Assembly (NCBI RefSeq): GCF_022814725.1
Contig: NZ_CP093442.1
Coordinates: 2,356,001-2,420,000, forward strand
Direction: 5' to 3'
Length of the DNA stretch: 64,000 bases
Source: Bdellovibrio reynosensis
Lineage (GTDB): Bacteria; Bdellovibrionota; Bdellovibrionia; Bdellovibrionales; Bdellovibrionaceae
The notes beneath the pieces are model-generated. The model was not told the origin of the DNA. It saw nothing but the letters and a program-made list of their open reading frames with translations, and searched no databases. This document shows, one piece after another, positions 47,971 through 55,493 of this stretch (the stretch's first letter is position 1; each line of letters starts with the position of its first letter). A program made the translations under genes and the position numbers.

Positions 47971-47994
47971 AAATTTAAATAAAGTCTAAAAACT

Positions 47995-48026
47995 AAAAAG
48001 CCAAGGTCTGATCACCTTGGCTTTTT
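47995..48026. terminator. Bidirectional terminator
   Basis: AAAAAGCCAAGGT (47995-48007) pairs perfectly with ACCTTGGCTTTTT (48014-48026) around a 6-base loop. It serves both the exported-protein gene (+) and motB (-), whose stop lies within its right arm. Confidence 0.9.
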
Positions 48027-48777
48027 ATATTTCTACCTTCTTATCATCGGTAATTATGAAGATTTCAATTCTGCGGTTCATGGCCCGATGTTCTTCATTG
48101 TCATTCGGAACAATCGGCTTTTGATCACCATAGGAAATAGCTAGGAATCTTTTAGGATCAATTTTGTGATACTTAACGAAATAACGAACAACCGCAGTCG
48201 CACGGCCCCCGGCCAGTTCCCAGTTACTAGGAAAATACGAGTCCTCAATCGGTAAATCATCTGTATGACCTTCAATGATCACACGTTTTTGATGGGACTT
48301 TAAAACCTCAGCCACTTTATCTAACGAATTTAAGGCAGACATTTTTAACTTCGCCGAACCTGCAGGGAAAAACGTCGAAGCGGCTAGTGCAATGCGCACT
48401 CCTACGGAATCATGATAAACATCTTGAATTGATTTCTGTTTTTGTTCCCCGTTCATGGACTTATCCAGAGATCTTTCCACATAGTCTTCAACTTCTTTAG
48501 GTCCACCTTTACGTGGGAAGCCTGAAACGGGAGCTTCTAATTCTGCCATGGCTTCTTCTAAGATACTGCCACGGCCTGCAGCATCAGCTTTCGCTGCGGC
48601 TAAATGAAGATTTAGCTTAATTGATTCTTCAAATTGTTTTTGCTTACCTTCGTTAGCTTCAGACGTAGCATACATCACCACAAAAAACGCAAATAGAAGA
48701 GTAATGAAATCCGCATAAGAGACTAACCATCTCTCGTGATTTTCATGCTCTTCGTGTTTCTTGTGTTTCCTAGCCAT
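48025..48777 (-). CDS. motB: Flagellar stator protein MotB
   Basis: A 250-aa protein. One helix near residues 20-40 holds the proton-binding Asp (SYADFITLLFAFFVVMYA). A C-terminal OmpA-like domain binds peptidoglycan (VIIEGHTDDLPIED, NWELAGGRATAVVRYF, RRIEIF). With MotA it forms the proton-driven stator. It follows motA by 7 bases. The Asp-type helix suggests proton rather than sodium use. Confidence 0.93.
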   Translation of the reverse strand: MARKHKKHEEHENHERWLVSYADFITLLFAFFVVMYATSEANEGKQKQFEESIKLNLHLAAAKADAAGRGSILEEAMAELEAPVSGFPRKGGPKEVEDYVERSLDKSMNGEQKQKSIQDVYHDSVGVRIALAASTFFPAGSAKLKMSALNSLDKVAEVLKSHQKRVIIEGHTDDLPIEDSYFPSNWELAGGRATAVVRYFVKYHKIDPKRFLAISYGDQKPIVPNDNEEHRAMNRRIEIFIITDDKKVEI

Positions 48778-48784
48778 TTAGTTC

Positions 48785-49537
48785 CTAGCGTTGTTCAGAA
48801 TCTAAGAATGAATAAAGTTTCTGCTCTAAAACCACTGGGTTCATACCGCTTGCGATAAGAATTCCACCTTCAAGCACCATCATCTTTTCGCGCGACAAAG
48901 CCTGAACACGGCGTTTTAGTTTATTTCCCATTGGCAGGAATAAAAGATTGGCAGAGGCAACACCGTAAACTGTGGCAACGAACGCCACTGCGATACCAGC
49001 ACCTAATTTACTAGTGTCAGTTAAATTTCCCATTACGTGGATCAATCCTAGTACCGCACCGATAATACCAATCGTGGGTGAAAAGCCCCCGGCATCAGTC
49101 CAAACTTTTGCTCCACCTAAGAGCTCTTCTTCTTCAGTGGCGATTTGGTTTTCAAAGATATCGCGAATTGTTTCTACCTCAACACCGTCAACGACATTAC
49201 GGAGAATGCTTTTAAAGAATGGATTTTCGATGCGATTGATTCTTGGCTCTAAAGCTAACAAAGATTCTTTTTTTGCTAAGCGCGCGCAATCGACGATTTC
49301 TTGGATTACTTTTTTAGTTGGGCTTTCTTCTTTTTTGAAAGCTTTCTTTGCAAGACGTAAACCAACTTTTAAGTCTTTTTCAGAACTTGATACCATCACT
49401 GCACCGATGGTTCCTGCAAGAACGATAATAAATGCGGTAAGTTGCATGAGCGAGCTTGTATGGCCCCCTTCAAGAACGTTCCCAAGTAATATCCCACCGA
49501 AGCCCACCAGGAGCCCTATCAATGTAGCTTTGTCCAT
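48785..49537 (-). CDS. motA: Flagellar stator protein MotA
   Basis: A 250-aa protein with four membrane helices (about 3-21, 27-45, 145-170, 180-203). The TolQ/ExbB-like signature is DAGGFSPTIGIIGAVLGLIHVMGNL, followed by GAGIAVAFVATVYGVASANLLFLP. I place the start at the ATG at 49537 (MDKATLIG), the usual beginning in this family; an upstream ATG at 49582 adds 15 residues without support. It generates torque with MotB. Confidence 0.93.
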   Translation of the reverse strand: MDKATLIGLLVGFGGILLGNVLEGGHTSSLMQLTAFIIVLAGTIGAVMVSSSEKDLKVGLRLAKKAFKKEESPTKKVIQEIVDCARLAKKESLLALEPRINRIENPFFKSILRNVVDGVEVETIRDIFENQIATEEEELLGGAKVWTDAGGFSPTIGIIGAVLGLIHVMGNLTDTSKLGAGIAVAFVATVYGVASANLLFLPMGNKLKRRVQALSREKMMVLEGGILIASGMNPVVLEQKLYSFLDSEQR

Positions 49538-49625
49538 GTACAAAATGATGCCACAGGGAATCACGCATGACACTTGGACCAATCGAAGACCTAGACTTTC
49601 TGCGAGCGAAAATCTAGGGTAAGTT

Positions 49626-50216
49626 TTGATGATGTTGGATTATATACTGAACTTAGATAGGTCTCTTTTTATTCTTATAAATTCTAAGTGGACTGCACCC
49701 TGGGCCGACCAGTTTTTTCCCTTCGTAACAGACTTGCACAAGACCCCGCTTTTTAAATTTGTTTTAGTTCCCTTGCTAGCTGCGATTTTCATGTGGCGCA
49801 GAGGACTTAAAAAAGGTCTTACAATCTTTTTATTCTGCCTACTTTCAGTGGGCATATCTGATGGCTTTGGTAATTACGCACTTAAAAAAACTGTTCAGCG
49901 CCTAAGACCTGGCGACACTGTTGGTTTAGAAGTTGTGAATCGCTCTCCGTACGGTGGTGGTTTTAGTTTCGTATCTAATCACGCAACGAACATGTTTAGT
50001 TTTGCTAGTTTTACGAGTGCTATTTTTCCTCCTGCCACAATTCCTTTATACGGATTGGCTTCAATCGTCGCTTATAGCCGCGTCTATAACGGCGTTCACT
50101 ATCCAGCAGACGTGATCTGCGGCGGTTTACTGGGAATGGCCTTTGGACTTTTATTCGCTACCCTTTGTTTAAGATTGTTATCGCGATTACCACAGCAAGG
50201 AACTAAGTCAGCATGA
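49626..50216 (+). CDS. PAP2-family membrane phosphatase
   Basis: A 196-aa protein with several membrane helices and the three PAP2 motifs: KKTVQRLRPGD, a degenerate second motif SNHATN in place of PSGH, and SRVYNGVHYPADV. Enzymes of this family remove phosphate from lipid phosphates, among them undecaprenyl diphosphate. The start has three candidate codons (TTG, ATG, ATG) in the first nine bases after 49626; either ATG is likely used. The last codon overlaps the next gene (ATGA). It heads a four-gene envelope operon. Confidence 0.85.
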   Translation: MMMLDYILNLDRSLFILINSKWTAPWADQFFPFVTDLHKTPLFKFVLVPLLAAIFMWRRGLKKGLTIFLFCLLSVGISDGFGNYALKKTVQRLRPGDTVGLEVVNRSPYGGGFSFVSNHATNMFSFASFTSAIFPPATIPLYGLASIVAYSRVYNGVHYPADVICGGLLGMAFGLLFATLCLRLLSRLPQQGTKSA

Positions 50217-51199
50217 AAATTCTAGTAACAGGCGCAAACGGTTTTTTAGGAAGTTGGGTTACTAAAGCCCTAGTAAAAGAAGGCCACGAAGTTTTTGCGT
50301 TAGTAAGACCAAAGAGCGACCTTTCTGAACTTAAGGGAGTTGACTGCAAATTCGTCCATGGCGATGTGACAGATGTTCACTCGTTATATGAGGCTGCAAA
50401 GGGAATGGATTATATTTTCCACCTTGCTGGCGTCATCGCTTACAAAAAATCACAACGTCATCAAATGGACAAAGTGAACGTTGAAGGTACTGCCAACATA
50501 ATTTCTGTCTGCCGTGAACATAAAATCAAACGTCTAGTATATCTTTCTTCTGTCGTCGCCATTGGCGCCGGATTCACAACTTCTGACGTTTTAACTGAAG
50601 ATTCTCACTACAACATTTCTGATTTGAATCTTGGTTACTTTGAAACTAAACACCAAGCAGAAAAGTTAGTTAAGAAGGCTTGTGATAGCGGTGAAATAGA
50701 TGCCGTCATGCTAAACCCCTCCACTATTTATGGGGCAGGCGACGCGAAAAAAGGCAGCCGTAAAATGCAGCTGAAAGTCGCGCAAGGAAAATTAAAATTC
50801 TACACTTCAGGCGGCGTGAATGTCGTCGCTGTTGAAGACGTTGTCGAAGGCATTTTAAGCGCATGGAAAAAAGGCAAATCAGGTGAACGCTACATCTTAG
50901 CTGGTGAAAACATGCTGATTAAGGATCTTTTCAAAATGATCGCCGAAGAAGCGGGGGTAAAACCTCCAACTATTCAACTGCCTGATCAAGTTCTGCATGT
51001 GGTTGGCAGCCTAGGTGATGGTATGGAAAAAATGGGCCTTAAAGGTCCAATGAGTAAAGAAAACGCCTACACCGCGACCATGTACCACTGGTTTGATGCT
51101 TCAAAAGCAAAAAAAGAACTCGACTTTAAACCCCGTCCCGCTAGAGAGGCGATCCATAACAGTGTACAGTGGATGAAAGATCAGGGATTACTTTCGTAA
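50213..51199 (+). CDS. NAD-dependent epimerase/dehydratase (extended SDR)
   Basis: A 328-aa extended short-chain dehydrogenase. The Rossmann motif is MKILVTGANGFLGSWV; the active-site region shows LVYLSSVVAIG and NLGYFETKHQAEKLV (a YxxxK-like element). DVTDVHSLYEAAKGMDYIFHLAG fits sugar- or sterol-type dehydrogenases of this group. The substrate is not readable. It sits between a PAP2 phosphatase and a transglycosylase, with overlap on the 5' side, suggesting an envelope precursor. Confidence 0.85.
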   Translation: MKILVTGANGFLGSWVTKALVKEGHEVFALVRPKSDLSELKGVDCKFVHGDVTDVHSLYEAAKGMDYIFHLAGVIAYKKSQRHQMDKVNVEGTANIISVCREHKIKRLVYLSSVVAIGAGFTTSDVLTEDSHYNISDLNLGYFETKHQAEKLVKKACDSGEIDAVMLNPSTIYGAGDAKKGSRKMQLKVAQGKLKFYTSGGVNVVAVEDVVEGILSAWKKGKSGERYILAGENMLIKDLFKMIAEEAGVKPPTIQLPDQVLHVVGSLGDGMEKMGLKGPMSKENAYTATMYHWFDASKAKKELDFKPRPAREAIHNSVQWMKDQGLLS

Positions 51200-51208
51200 G
51201 GGTTTGAA

Positions 51209-52024
51209 TTGAAAAAGGTTTTGTTCTTCATCCTAGGTGTTGCGACGTTGTTGACGGGAGCCGTGGGTTGTCTTTGGAATTGGCTTCCAACTAAAGAGAC
51301 TATCAAGGGATGCCTGACAACCAAAATGTATCAGGTCGAACTTTGCCCTACTTCTAAAAATTACGTTCCATTAAAACAGATTTCCCCGTACTTACAAAAG
51401 GCCATCATTCTTACTGAAGACTCGAGCTTTTATACCCATAAAGGTTTTGATTGGGAGTCGATTGAGAAAAATGCCCGTGAAGGCTGGGAAAGTGGTGTCT
51501 TTAAAAAAGGCGGATCCACTATCACTCAACAGCTAGCAAAGAACATGTTTCTTTCTAAAGACCGCACATTCATTCGTAAAGGTCTTGAGGCTTTGATTAC
51601 CGATCGCATTGAAAGCACTTTAACGAAAAAAGAAATCTTAGAGCGCTATTTAAACGTGGTTGAATTCGGAAAAGATATTTACGGCATTAAAGCCGCTGCT
51701 AAATATTATTTTCAGAAATCACCAGCGGAACTTAACATCGTAGAAAGTTCCTTCTTAGCGATGGTTCTGCCTAATCCAGTTAAGTATTCGAAGTCTTATT
51801 ATCGTAAAGAGCTAACTCCGTTTGCGAGTAAACGCTTAAACAATATTATCGACAATATGTATCGCTATCATCGCATTAATGATGATGAGTACAATCAGGC
51901 TATTTTAGATCTTTCTTACTTCTTTCAACCGCAACCTCCCCCGGAAGATTTGCAGTTAACCGAAGAAACGATTCCCACTTTGCAGGAACTTGAAACTGCT
52001 GATTTAGAAGGGGAAGAAGAATGA
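51209..52024 (+). CDS. mtgA: Monofunctional peptidoglycan glycosyltransferase (GT51)
   Basis: A 271-aa protein with one N-terminal helix and a GT51 domain: motif 1 TEDSSFYTHKGFD with catalytic Glu, motif 2 GGSTITQQLAKNMFLS, motif 3 ERYLNVVEFGKDIYGI, then KSPAELNIVESSFLAMVLPNP. It polymerises lipid II into glycan strands without a transpeptidase domain. The TTG start has an AAGGG site. It overlaps the DUF523 gene by 4 bases. The N-terminal anchor and acidic C-terminus (about 250-271) are typical of the window's membrane proteins. Confidence 0.92.
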   Translation: MKKVLFFILGVATLLTGAVGCLWNWLPTKETIKGCLTTKMYQVELCPTSKNYVPLKQISPYLQKAIILTEDSSFYTHKGFDWESIEKNAREGWESGVFKKGGSTITQQLAKNMFLSKDRTFIRKGLEALITDRIESTLTKKEILERYLNVVEFGKDIYGIKAAAKYYFQKSPAELNIVESSFLAMVLPNPVKYSKSYYRKELTPFASKRLNNIIDNMYRYHRINDDEYNQAILDLSYFFQPQPPPEDLQLTEETIPTLQELETADLEGEEE

Positions 52025-52428
52025 AGATAGTTTCAGCGTGCCTTGCTGGCGTTCACTGTCGCTACGATTGCAAGGCACAAACACGACCTGAAATTGAAGA
52101 AATGGTTGGTAAAGGCGAAGCAATCCCCGTTTGTCCTGAGCAGTTGGGTGGGCTTTCTACGCCACGCCCACCGGCTGAACGCATTGGTGAGCAAGTTCTT
52201 ACGAATAAAGGTGTTGATGTTACTGACCAATATAAAAAAGGTGCTGAAGAAGCCTTCCAAATTGCCAAACTGTGTGGAGCAAGCGAAGCGCTTTTAAAGT
52301 CCAAGTCCCCTATGTGTGGCTCTGGAAAAATATATGACGGAACCTTTACTGGCAGCTTAAAAGAAGGTGACGGAGTCTTTGCTGAGCTATTAAAGAAAAA
52401 TGGCATTAAAGTAAGCCCTGTTGATTAG
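52021..52428 (+). CDS. DUF523 protein
   Basis: A 135-aa cytoplasmic protein with the DUF523 cysteines: SACLAGVHCRYD, PVCPEQLGGLSTPRPPAER and SKSPMCGSGKIYDG. The function of this family is not established; metal or Fe-S binding is suspected from the conserved Cys. Its start overlaps mtgA (ATGA), so it is part of the PAP2-SDR-mtgA operon. No terminator is seen after it. Confidence 0.88.
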   Translation: MKIVSACLAGVHCRYDCKAQTRPEIEEMVGKGEAIPVCPEQLGGLSTPRPPAERIGEQVLTNKGVDVTDQYKKGAEEAFQIAKLCGASEALLKSKSPMCGSGKIYDGTFTGSLKEGDGVFAELLKKNGIKVSPVD

Positions 52429-52531
52429 TTTACCAGGACCTTTACCCTGTATTTTTCCCTTCGTTCTTCCCAAATCTTACAGTAATGAGAGAATTCTTTA
52501 TATTTACTAATCTAGAGCCGATAGGGTTTCT

Positions 52532-53014
52532 ATGCGCAAATATAAATCTAAAATTCTATTTCTATTGATGTGTTGTCCTTTTGCTTCCTTGGCTGCTCCG
52601 GTTTGCGTGAGTAACTTTAAAGAATTTGAGCAAAAGAAATCAGGTTTTCCAAAAGCCGTTCAATCAATGCCGACTGTCTTCACCATTGATTCTTTCGTCG
52701 CCAAGGGTGGCGTCAGAGTACGCGTGGTTGAAAACAAATTTAAACTTGAGGGAAGTGTCGACACTCTTAAGGGATTTTATAATGATGATGCTTATGTGAA
52801 ATCCATTTGTTCTAGCGGCAACCTTTTGGTTTTAACGTTTGAAAACGGAAAGACCCAAGAAGTCGAAATCAATGGTAATAAAGCTAAAATTGAAGGTGGC
52901 ACTTTCACTAAAAGTACCCCGGCTGAGTTTGCAAAATTAGTAAATGAAGTTCGTAGAAAAAAGAAACTGCCAATGATGCCTGATGTAGAATCAGTCAACC
53001 CAGGTGTGAGATAG
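52532..53014 (+). CDS. Exported protein of unknown function
   Basis: A 160-aa protein with a signal peptide (MRKYKSKILFLLMCCPFASLA). The mature part is beta-rich; no family recognised. It lies 9 bases before the next gene, which also encodes an exported protein of similar size, so the two are cotranscribed. The start has a weak ribosome site. Confidence 0.65.
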   Translation: MRKYKSKILFLLMCCPFASLAAPVCVSNFKEFEQKKSGFPKAVQSMPTVFTIDSFVAKGGVRVRVVENKFKLEGSVDTLKGFYNDDAYVKSICSSGNLLVLTFENGKTQEVEINGNKAKIEGGTFTKSTPAEFAKLVNEVRRKKKLPMMPDVESVNPGVR

Positions 53015-53023
53015 GAGCCGACC

Positions 53024-53563
53024 ATGAAAAACAATTTTAGAAAATTCGTTACTGCGGTTGTTCTTATCACAGGTCTTTATGGATCATGGGTTATTGCTAA
53101 AGAAAAAGCTTTGCCTTTAACTTCTTCTGAGGAAATCACTTTCCTTGATACAAAAGATCAAGCTTTGTTCAAATTAAATAAATCCCAAGATTTCATTGGA
53201 GTCTTACACAGAACTTCTATCAGCGATGAAGACCAAGCCATGATGGACCTTTATCACTTTAAAAACGTTTCTATTAAAAAAATGGATAAAGACCAATGCG
53301 TAAAGCTGGGCGAAGTGATCTATGGTCCTTTTAAGGACATCACCTTAAAAGCTAAAGAACCGGAACTTTTCCAGTCTCCACGCAGTGGAATGGTGTGCAA
53401 AATTGTTTTCGAAGATCCGGATAAGGAAGCGCAATTTAAAGAACGTCACTTGTTTGTATTCGTAAACAACAACCGCACTTTCGCTTTGTCTAGCCGCTTT
53501 AAAAAGCAAGCTGCAACGGAAGATACTGAAGACCTTCATAAGTTTGTAAAAAGCTTACGCTAA
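53024..53563 (+). CDS. Exported protein of unknown function
   Basis: A 179-aa protein with a signal peptide or anchor (residues 1-25, KFVTAVVLITGLYGSWVIA) and a beta-rich mature part. A GGAG site precedes the ATG. It probably works with the preceding exported protein, which ends 9 bases upstream. Not recognised. A strong terminator follows. Confidence 0.65.
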   Translation: MKNNFRKFVTAVVLITGLYGSWVIAKEKALPLTSSEEITFLDTKDQALFKLNKSQDFIGVLHRTSISDEDQAMMDLYHFKNVSIKKMDKDQCVKLGEVIYGPFKDITLKAKEPELFQSPRSGMVCKIVFEDPDKEAQFKERHLFVFVNNNRTFALSSRFKKQAATEDTEDLHKFVKSLR

Positions 53564-53587
53564 TAAGTGCCGAACATTCTGGAAAAT

Positions 53588-53615
53588 AAAAAGCCTGCGA
53601 TAAGCAGGCTTTTTT
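53588..53615 (+). terminator. Terminator after the exported pair
   Basis: AAAAAGCCTGC (53588-53598) and GCAGGCTTTTTT (53604-53615) pair around a GATAA loop with a T-run following. Confidence 0.9.
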
Positions 53616-53658
53616 TCGTTTTAACTAATATCGGTTGACGCATTGTAGACCCAAAAAA

Positions 53659-53725
53659 GCCAAAAATGCCAGGAAGGCATTTTTGGGCGTTAGCCCGAAG
53701 GGCAAGGGCAGGAGCCCGCAGCAAC
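53659..53725. repeat. GC-rich multi-hairpin intergenic element
   Basis: Three hairpins follow one another: GCCAAAAATGCC / GGCATTTTTGG (53659-53686), GCCC-GAA-GGGC (53693-53703) and GGGC-AGGA-GCCC (53706-53717). The element lies between convergent genes, 11 bases before the ABC permease stop. Read on the minus strand it could end that operon. Its GC content is above the surroundings, which suggests a dispersed repeat. Confidence 0.5.
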
Positions 53726-53735
53726 CAGGCACCTT

Positions 53736-54524
53736 TTATTTTAGGAGTTTTTTGCGAATTCTATAGAAGCTTACGTTCATGCAGATCCAGGTCGCTATTA
53801 GTAGGACTAGCACGTGAACTCCGACCATCAACGTTGGGCCTTCGTGAAGGATCGCTCTTGTTGCCGCTACTGCGTGTGTTAGTGGGAATAGGTATGCCAC
53901 ATATCTTAATGCTGTAGGCAGTTGCTCTAGTGGGAAATAGGTTCCGCTAAGTAAGCTCATTGGAACGATCAATCCCGATGTCGAATAGATAAAGGAATCG
54001 TAATTTCTTGCAAAACTTGTAAAGATCATTCCGATACAAGAAAACAAGCACGACAATAAAAATAAAATCGGCAAAGCTAGCAGAATTCGATACGAATCAA
54101 TCAAACCAAAAAATCCAGCGACGATAGTTACACCCATCACGCCGAAGAAGCCCTTACTTGCTGCCCATAATAATTCGCCTGCTACGATTTCTTCAGGGCC
54201 CACGCGTGTAAGCATGATTGTTGCGTAGGTTTTTTGGTGGGTTAGTTTTGTGTAGTTCCCATAAGTACCTTCAAAGAACGCCACCATCATCGCTGTACTT
54301 GATAACAGAGCTGGGAAGAAGAATTCGATGTAAGACATCCCACCCATGTTATTTACGAAAGCGCCTAAGCCAAAGCCCATAGCACCCAAATAAATAACCG
54401 GCTCTAGAACAATCCAGAATAACGAAACCATCCAGGTCTTTTTAAAATATAAAAAGTTGCGCGACCAAACTTGAGTAGCACCCGGATCAACTTTAGGAAG
54501 AGAAAAATAATCCTTAAATTTCAT
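53736..54524 (-). CDS. ABC-2 type transporter permease
   Basis: A 262-aa protein with six predicted membrane helices, the ABC-2/NodJ-type arrangement (FLYFKKTWMVSLFWIVLEPVIYLG, LSGTYFPLEQLPTALRYVAYLFPLTHAV). It forms the export channel for a lipid, polysaccharide or drug with the ATPase encoded upstream. Its start overlaps the ATPase stop by one base (TAATG). The substrate is unknown. Confidence 0.9.
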   Translation of the reverse strand: MKFKDYFSLPKVDPGATQVWSRNFLYFKKTWMVSLFWIVLEPVIYLGAMGFGLGAFVNNMGGMSYIEFFFPALLSSTAMMVAFFEGTYGNYTKLTHQKTYATIMLTRVGPEEIVAGELLWAASKGFFGVMGVTIVAGFFGLIDSYRILLALPILFLLSCLFSCIGMIFTSFARNYDSFIYSTSGLIVPMSLLSGTYFPLEQLPTALRYVAYLFPLTHAVAATRAILHEGPTLMVGVHVLVLLIATWICMNVSFYRIRKKLLK

Positions 54525-55450
54525 TACTCATCCCTCAACTGGTGACCAGCTAGTTTTAGGAACACGTCGTTCAACGTCGGTTTACGAATAAAGATTTTAT
54601 CACTAGCAATAAGATCAACGACCTTACGCCCTTCTTGGTTATCTTTAATTAAAACTGAAACTGTGTCTTTAATAACCTGGTAAGAATAGCCTTCTGAGCG
54701 TAAGCGACCCAGGTAATAGTTAAGATCGACAGGGTTCGTATCAAATTCGACAACTTCCTTACCGATCAATTCGCGAATCAAATCTTTAGGTTTACCAACA
54801 GTCAGAATCTTACCGTTATCAATGACCGCCACACGATCACACATCTGCTCGGCTTCTTCCATATAGTGCGTCGTTAAAACTAACGTGCTTTTTTGCGATT
54901 TTAAATTCTTAAAGAAATCCCAAATCCAGATACGCGCCTGCGGATCAAGACCTGTCGTCGGTTCATCTAGGAAAATCACTTCAGGAGAGTTAATAAGGCC
55001 TCTAGCAATCGCGAGGCGACGTTTCATACCACCACTAAGTGTTTCCACTGAGCGGTCCTTGTACTCTTCTAATTTCATTAAACGCAACAATGCCTGAGCA
55101 CGCAACTCAGCGTCGGCCTTTGGGATGTTATGAAAGCTAGCGTAGACTAAAAGATTTTCTAAAACGGTGAAGTCCGGATCAAGCCCGTCTTCTTGAGGAA
55201 CGACCCCGATGCGGGTCTTAATTTCGCGGTAGTTTTTCTTTACGTTTAAACCAAGTACGTAAAGTTCCCCACTTGTAACGAGGGCTGAGCAATACATCAT
55301 TTTCATGGTTGTAGATTTGCCAGCCCCGTTGGGACCAAGGATTCCGAAACATTCGCCCTTAAAGATTTCCAGACTGATTCCATCTACGGCGATTTTGTCG
55401 GCGTATTTTTTAGTCAGGTCCTTAATTTCAATGGCGACGTTGGTGCTCAT
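54524..55450 (-). CDS. ABC transporter ATP-binding protein (NodI/DrrA type)
   Basis: A 308-aa ATPase: Walker A GPNGAGKSTT, signature TLSGGMKRRLAIARGL, Walker B VIFLDEPTTGLDP, then the H-loop THYMEEAEQMCD. The C-terminal extension (about 225-308) is typical for exporters of this type. It forms a complex with the ABC-2 permease downstream. The start is 43 bases before the typA stop, on the same strand. Confidence 0.92.
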   Translation of the reverse strand: MSTNVAIEIKDLTKKYADKIAVDGISLEIFKGECFGILGPNGAGKSTTMKMMYCSALVTSGELYVLGLNVKKNYREIKTRIGVVPQEDGLDPDFTVLENLLVYASFHNIPKADAELRAQALLRLMKLEEYKDRSVETLSGGMKRRLAIARGLINSPEVIFLDEPTTGLDPQARIWIWDFFKNLKSQKSTLVLTTHYMEEAEQMCDRVAVIDNGKILTVGKPKDLIRELIGKEVVEFDTNPVDLNYYLGRLRSEGYSYQVIKDTVSVLIKDNQEGRKVVDLIASDKIFIRKPTLNDVFLKLAGHQLRDE

Positions 55451-55493
55451 TCTTCCCTACCCCGGCAGTGCCGGAGTAGTTCAGAAAAAAGGA

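Noticed and set aside
48972-49622. A 216-residue plus-strand frame opposite motA
   Set aside because: It is the antisense shadow of motA; low-complexity Pro/Ser/Thr content, no ribosome site, and motA is certain.
53666-53917. An 83-residue Arg/Leu-rich plus-strand frame
   Set aside because: It is made of the hairpin element and the antisense of the ABC permease; no coding signs.
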